Source: Draconibacterium aestuarii (GTDB lineage Bacteria > Bacteroidota > Bacteroidia > Bacteroidales > Prolixibacteraceae). Taken from it: DNA of 64,000 nucleotides. Of the stretch, positions 62,940 to 64,000 are shown piece by piece. The stretch's first letter is position 1, and each line of letters starts with the position of its first letter. The notes beneath the pieces are model-generated. The model worked only from the letters and a program-made list of their open reading frames with translations. It had not been told where the DNA came from and made no database searches. Made by a program: the position numbers and the translations under genes. The stretch lies in contig JAPOHD010000013.1 in NCBI GenBank assembly GCA_026671195.1, positions 1 through 64,000 of the forward strand. The letters are read 5' to 3'.

Positions 62940-63098
62940 TTAATAAACAGTTGTTTTTTGAAGCTCATAAAAGGTAACTAAAGTATCCTTGTCAAGCGGA
63001 TCTTCGCGTTCAATTTCTCTAATGTAACGATCCATAATATAATGATGCATGATTCTGTTTTTTAAATCTGATCTTCTTTTGTATTTAGTTGATTTCAT
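62940..63098 (-). CDS. Small hypothetical protein, 52 aa
   Basis: ATG at 63098 opens a 52-codon frame ending TAA at 62940. The product is basic at the N-terminus (MKSTKYKRRSDLKNRIMHHY) and acidic later (REIEREDPLDKDTL), ending FYELQKTTVY, with a composition more protein-like than the AT-rich surroundings. It is too short to assign. It could be a small regulator or toxin/antitoxin-like peptide, or be spurious; only its length and codon-like pattern support it. Confidence 0.5.
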   Translation of the reverse strand: MKSTKYKRRSDLKNRIMHHYIMDRYIREIEREDPLDKDTLVTFYELQKTTVY

Positions 63099-63362
63099 AA
63101 TTGATCTGCTATATGGTTGATTTAATAATTGGTTTCCAAACTGTCCATTTTTTGTAATATATCAGTAACGCAGTAAGTATTTATTTATTACATAATTATA
63201 ATTTGTCACATTACAAGTTTATCAGTTTATTCTATTTAAATTAAAATACTACAGACAGGAGGAGGGTGTGTAAGTAATAGGTTTATAATGTGTTGTGTGT
63301 GTGTTGTTGATTAATTTACGCCCTGTTCAAAAAAATAATGACAGCTTGTTAAAAAATGTATT

Positions 63363-63370
63363 TATATTTG
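63363..63370 (+). promoter_or_regulatory. Candidate -7 box for the riboswitch-controlled gene
   Basis: TATATTTG matches TAnnTTTG and is located about 15-20 bases before the riboswitch begins, an appropriate place for its promoter. Confidence 0.5.
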
Positions 63371-63382
63371 TCGCTGAATTTT

Positions 63383-63573
63383 GGTTCAAACGTTCATCTT
63401 TCATGAACAGGATTAAAATGGGAATCCGGTGCAAAACCGGAGCTGTACCCGCAGCTGTAAGTTCCATCTGCCAATTGGCGGATCGTTTTTGTTGAACTAC
63501 AAAAGCCACTGTTTAGATAGTTTCTGAATGGGAAGGCATCAACAAACGGAGCGAGCCAGAAGACCTGCCACAA
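63383..63573 (+). ncRNA. Cobalamin riboswitch
   Basis: A coenzyme B12-sensing leader. The core GGGAATCCGGTGCAAAACCGG (63419-63439) followed by GAGCTGTACCCGCAGCTGTAA and the B12-box region GCGAGCCAGAAGACCTGCCA (63551-63570), with GCCACTG and GGGAAGGC in between, are the classic conserved blocks. Binding of cobalamin should lower expression of the TonB-dependent receptor 94 bases downstream. Confidence 0.95.
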
Positions 63574-63666
63574 ATTCATATTAATTAATTAAGCTTCGGG
63601 ATAAAAAGCTTGAGAAATATATTCATATTTTTCACCGATTATCCAAAGCTCCTTAAAAATGTTGTG

Positions 63667-64000
63667 ATGAGGAGGTTTGTTATTGTAGGTCTTTTAATGG
63701 TTGCCTTTGTTACCTGCGTATGGGCGCAGAAACCGTTTACTATTCTCGATACGGTTCATGTAGAGGAAGTGGTAAGTTATGGAAAATTAAATCGATACCA
63801 GTCGGGTGCAAAAATCGAGCAGATCAGTGCGAAACAGTTTTCGCTGGCACAGGACGGCAACCTCGAACAGTTGCTTTCGCGTACTTTGCCCATTCCGTTT
63901 AAAGCCAATGCCGGTGGTCTTGCAACCATTCGTATTCGTGGGTCGGCGCCCGATCATACCAGCTTAAACTTTGGCGGAATAAATATCAATTCACTAACGC
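63667..64000 (+). CDS. TonB-dependent receptor, BtuB-like (5' part, truncated by window)
   Basis: The first 111 codons of an outer membrane receptor. MRRFVIVGLLMVAFVTCVWAQ is a signal peptide; the plug domain begins around VEEVVSYGKLNRYQSG, with ISAKQFSLAQDGNLEQLLSR and the conserved IRIRGSAPDHTSL (TonB plug). It is immediately downstream of a cobalamin riboswitch, which strongly suggests vitamin B12 or a corrinoid as ligand. The barrel lies beyond the window. ATG 63667 is the only suitable start before the signal peptide. Confidence 0.9.
   Translation, partial: MRRFVIVGLLMVAFVTCVWAQKPFTILDTVHVEEVVSYGKLNRYQSGAKIEQISAKQFSLAQDGNLEQLLSRTLPIPFKANAGGLATIRIRGSAPDHTSLNFGGININSLT

Noticed and set aside
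63230-63250. GGAGGAGGG purine run as a ribosome binding site
   Set aside because: No ORF follows within a useful distance on the plus strand.
1-64000. tRNA, rRNA or CRISPR elements
   Set aside because: No tRNA cloverleaf pattern, no rRNA sequence and no regularly spaced repeat array was seen in any gap.

Overview
The window looks like a chromosomal segment of a Bacteroidota bacterium, most likely a Bacteroidales/Marinilabiliales-type (Prolixibacteraceae-like) organism. The evidence is the family content (DUF3822, NigD-like, DUF6089, OmpH pairs beside BamA, OMP_b-brl/TonB-dependent receptors, a GT3-type glycogen synthase), moderately low GC, weak Shine-Dalgarno signals, and promoter boxes matching the Bacteroidota consensus (TTTG, about 19-20 bp, TAnnTTTG). 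The lineage is inferred from content; no marker-gene comparison was possible. No rRNA, tRNA, CRISPR array, prophage or complete insertion sequence was seen. The only hint of a mobile element is a 30-residue C-terminal gene fragment at the left edge.

Layout. 1-5.3 kb: an unknown helical protein, a rhomboid protease with a threonine aldolase, a GPP34-domain protein coupled to a DNA photolyase, and a glutathione peroxidase. 5.9-16 kb: replication and housekeeping genes. These are dnaX split by an A10 run into gamma and tau reading frames, pdxH, a thioredoxin-like protein, the rsmD-DUF3822-membrane protein operon, a RecD-like helicase, RNase Z, a STAS protein and ribosomal protein S1. 16.2-21.2 kb: rfbA-rfbC-rfbD (dTDP-rhamnose), a phosphohexomutase and a secreted DUF1080 protein, closed by a strong terminator. 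21.3-28.1 kb: a divergent pair of a membrane-spanning HTH protein and a secreted LamG-like protein, a nitroreductase, a DsrE protein interrupted by an in-frame stop, an OhrR/MarR regulator with a clear operator plus a second nitroreductase, then MsrA with small membrane proteins.

28.4-37.4 kb: an outer-membrane beta-barrel receptor, a GH43-like secreted protein, RluF, a maltoporin-type porin, a hydrolase, free-methionine-R-sulfoxide reductase and small membrane proteins. 37.6-45.4 kb: hisS, hutH, a stand-alone GroES-like protein with two thioredoxin-fold proteins, a NigD-like lipoprotein and an S9 peptidase. 45.5-49.8 kb: an oxidoreductase overlapping malQ, an esterase and pdxJ. 49.9-60.4 kb: a conserved Bacteroidota envelope block (CBS protein, nadK, DUF6089, uppS, bamA, two ompH, murI) with a glycogen synthase lying between ompH and murI. 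60.5-64 kb: a sugar kinase-like phosphotransferase with a nucleotidyltransferase, a small ORF, and a cobalamin riboswitch in front of a TonB-dependent receptor cut by the window edge.

Functional themes are envelope building (BamA, Skp-like chaperones, UppS, MurI, dTDP-rhamnose), glycan handling (malQ, glycogen synthase, porin, GH43-like, DUF1080, hexose kinase/nucleotidyltransferase) and oxidative defence (GPx, MsrA, fRMsr, OhrR, nitroreductases, thioredoxins, photolyase). The most notable sequence-level observations are the dnaX homopolymer frameshift site, the nonsense codon separating a DsrE domain from its signal peptide, the near-perfect OhrR-type operator and the cobalamin riboswitch-receptor unit.
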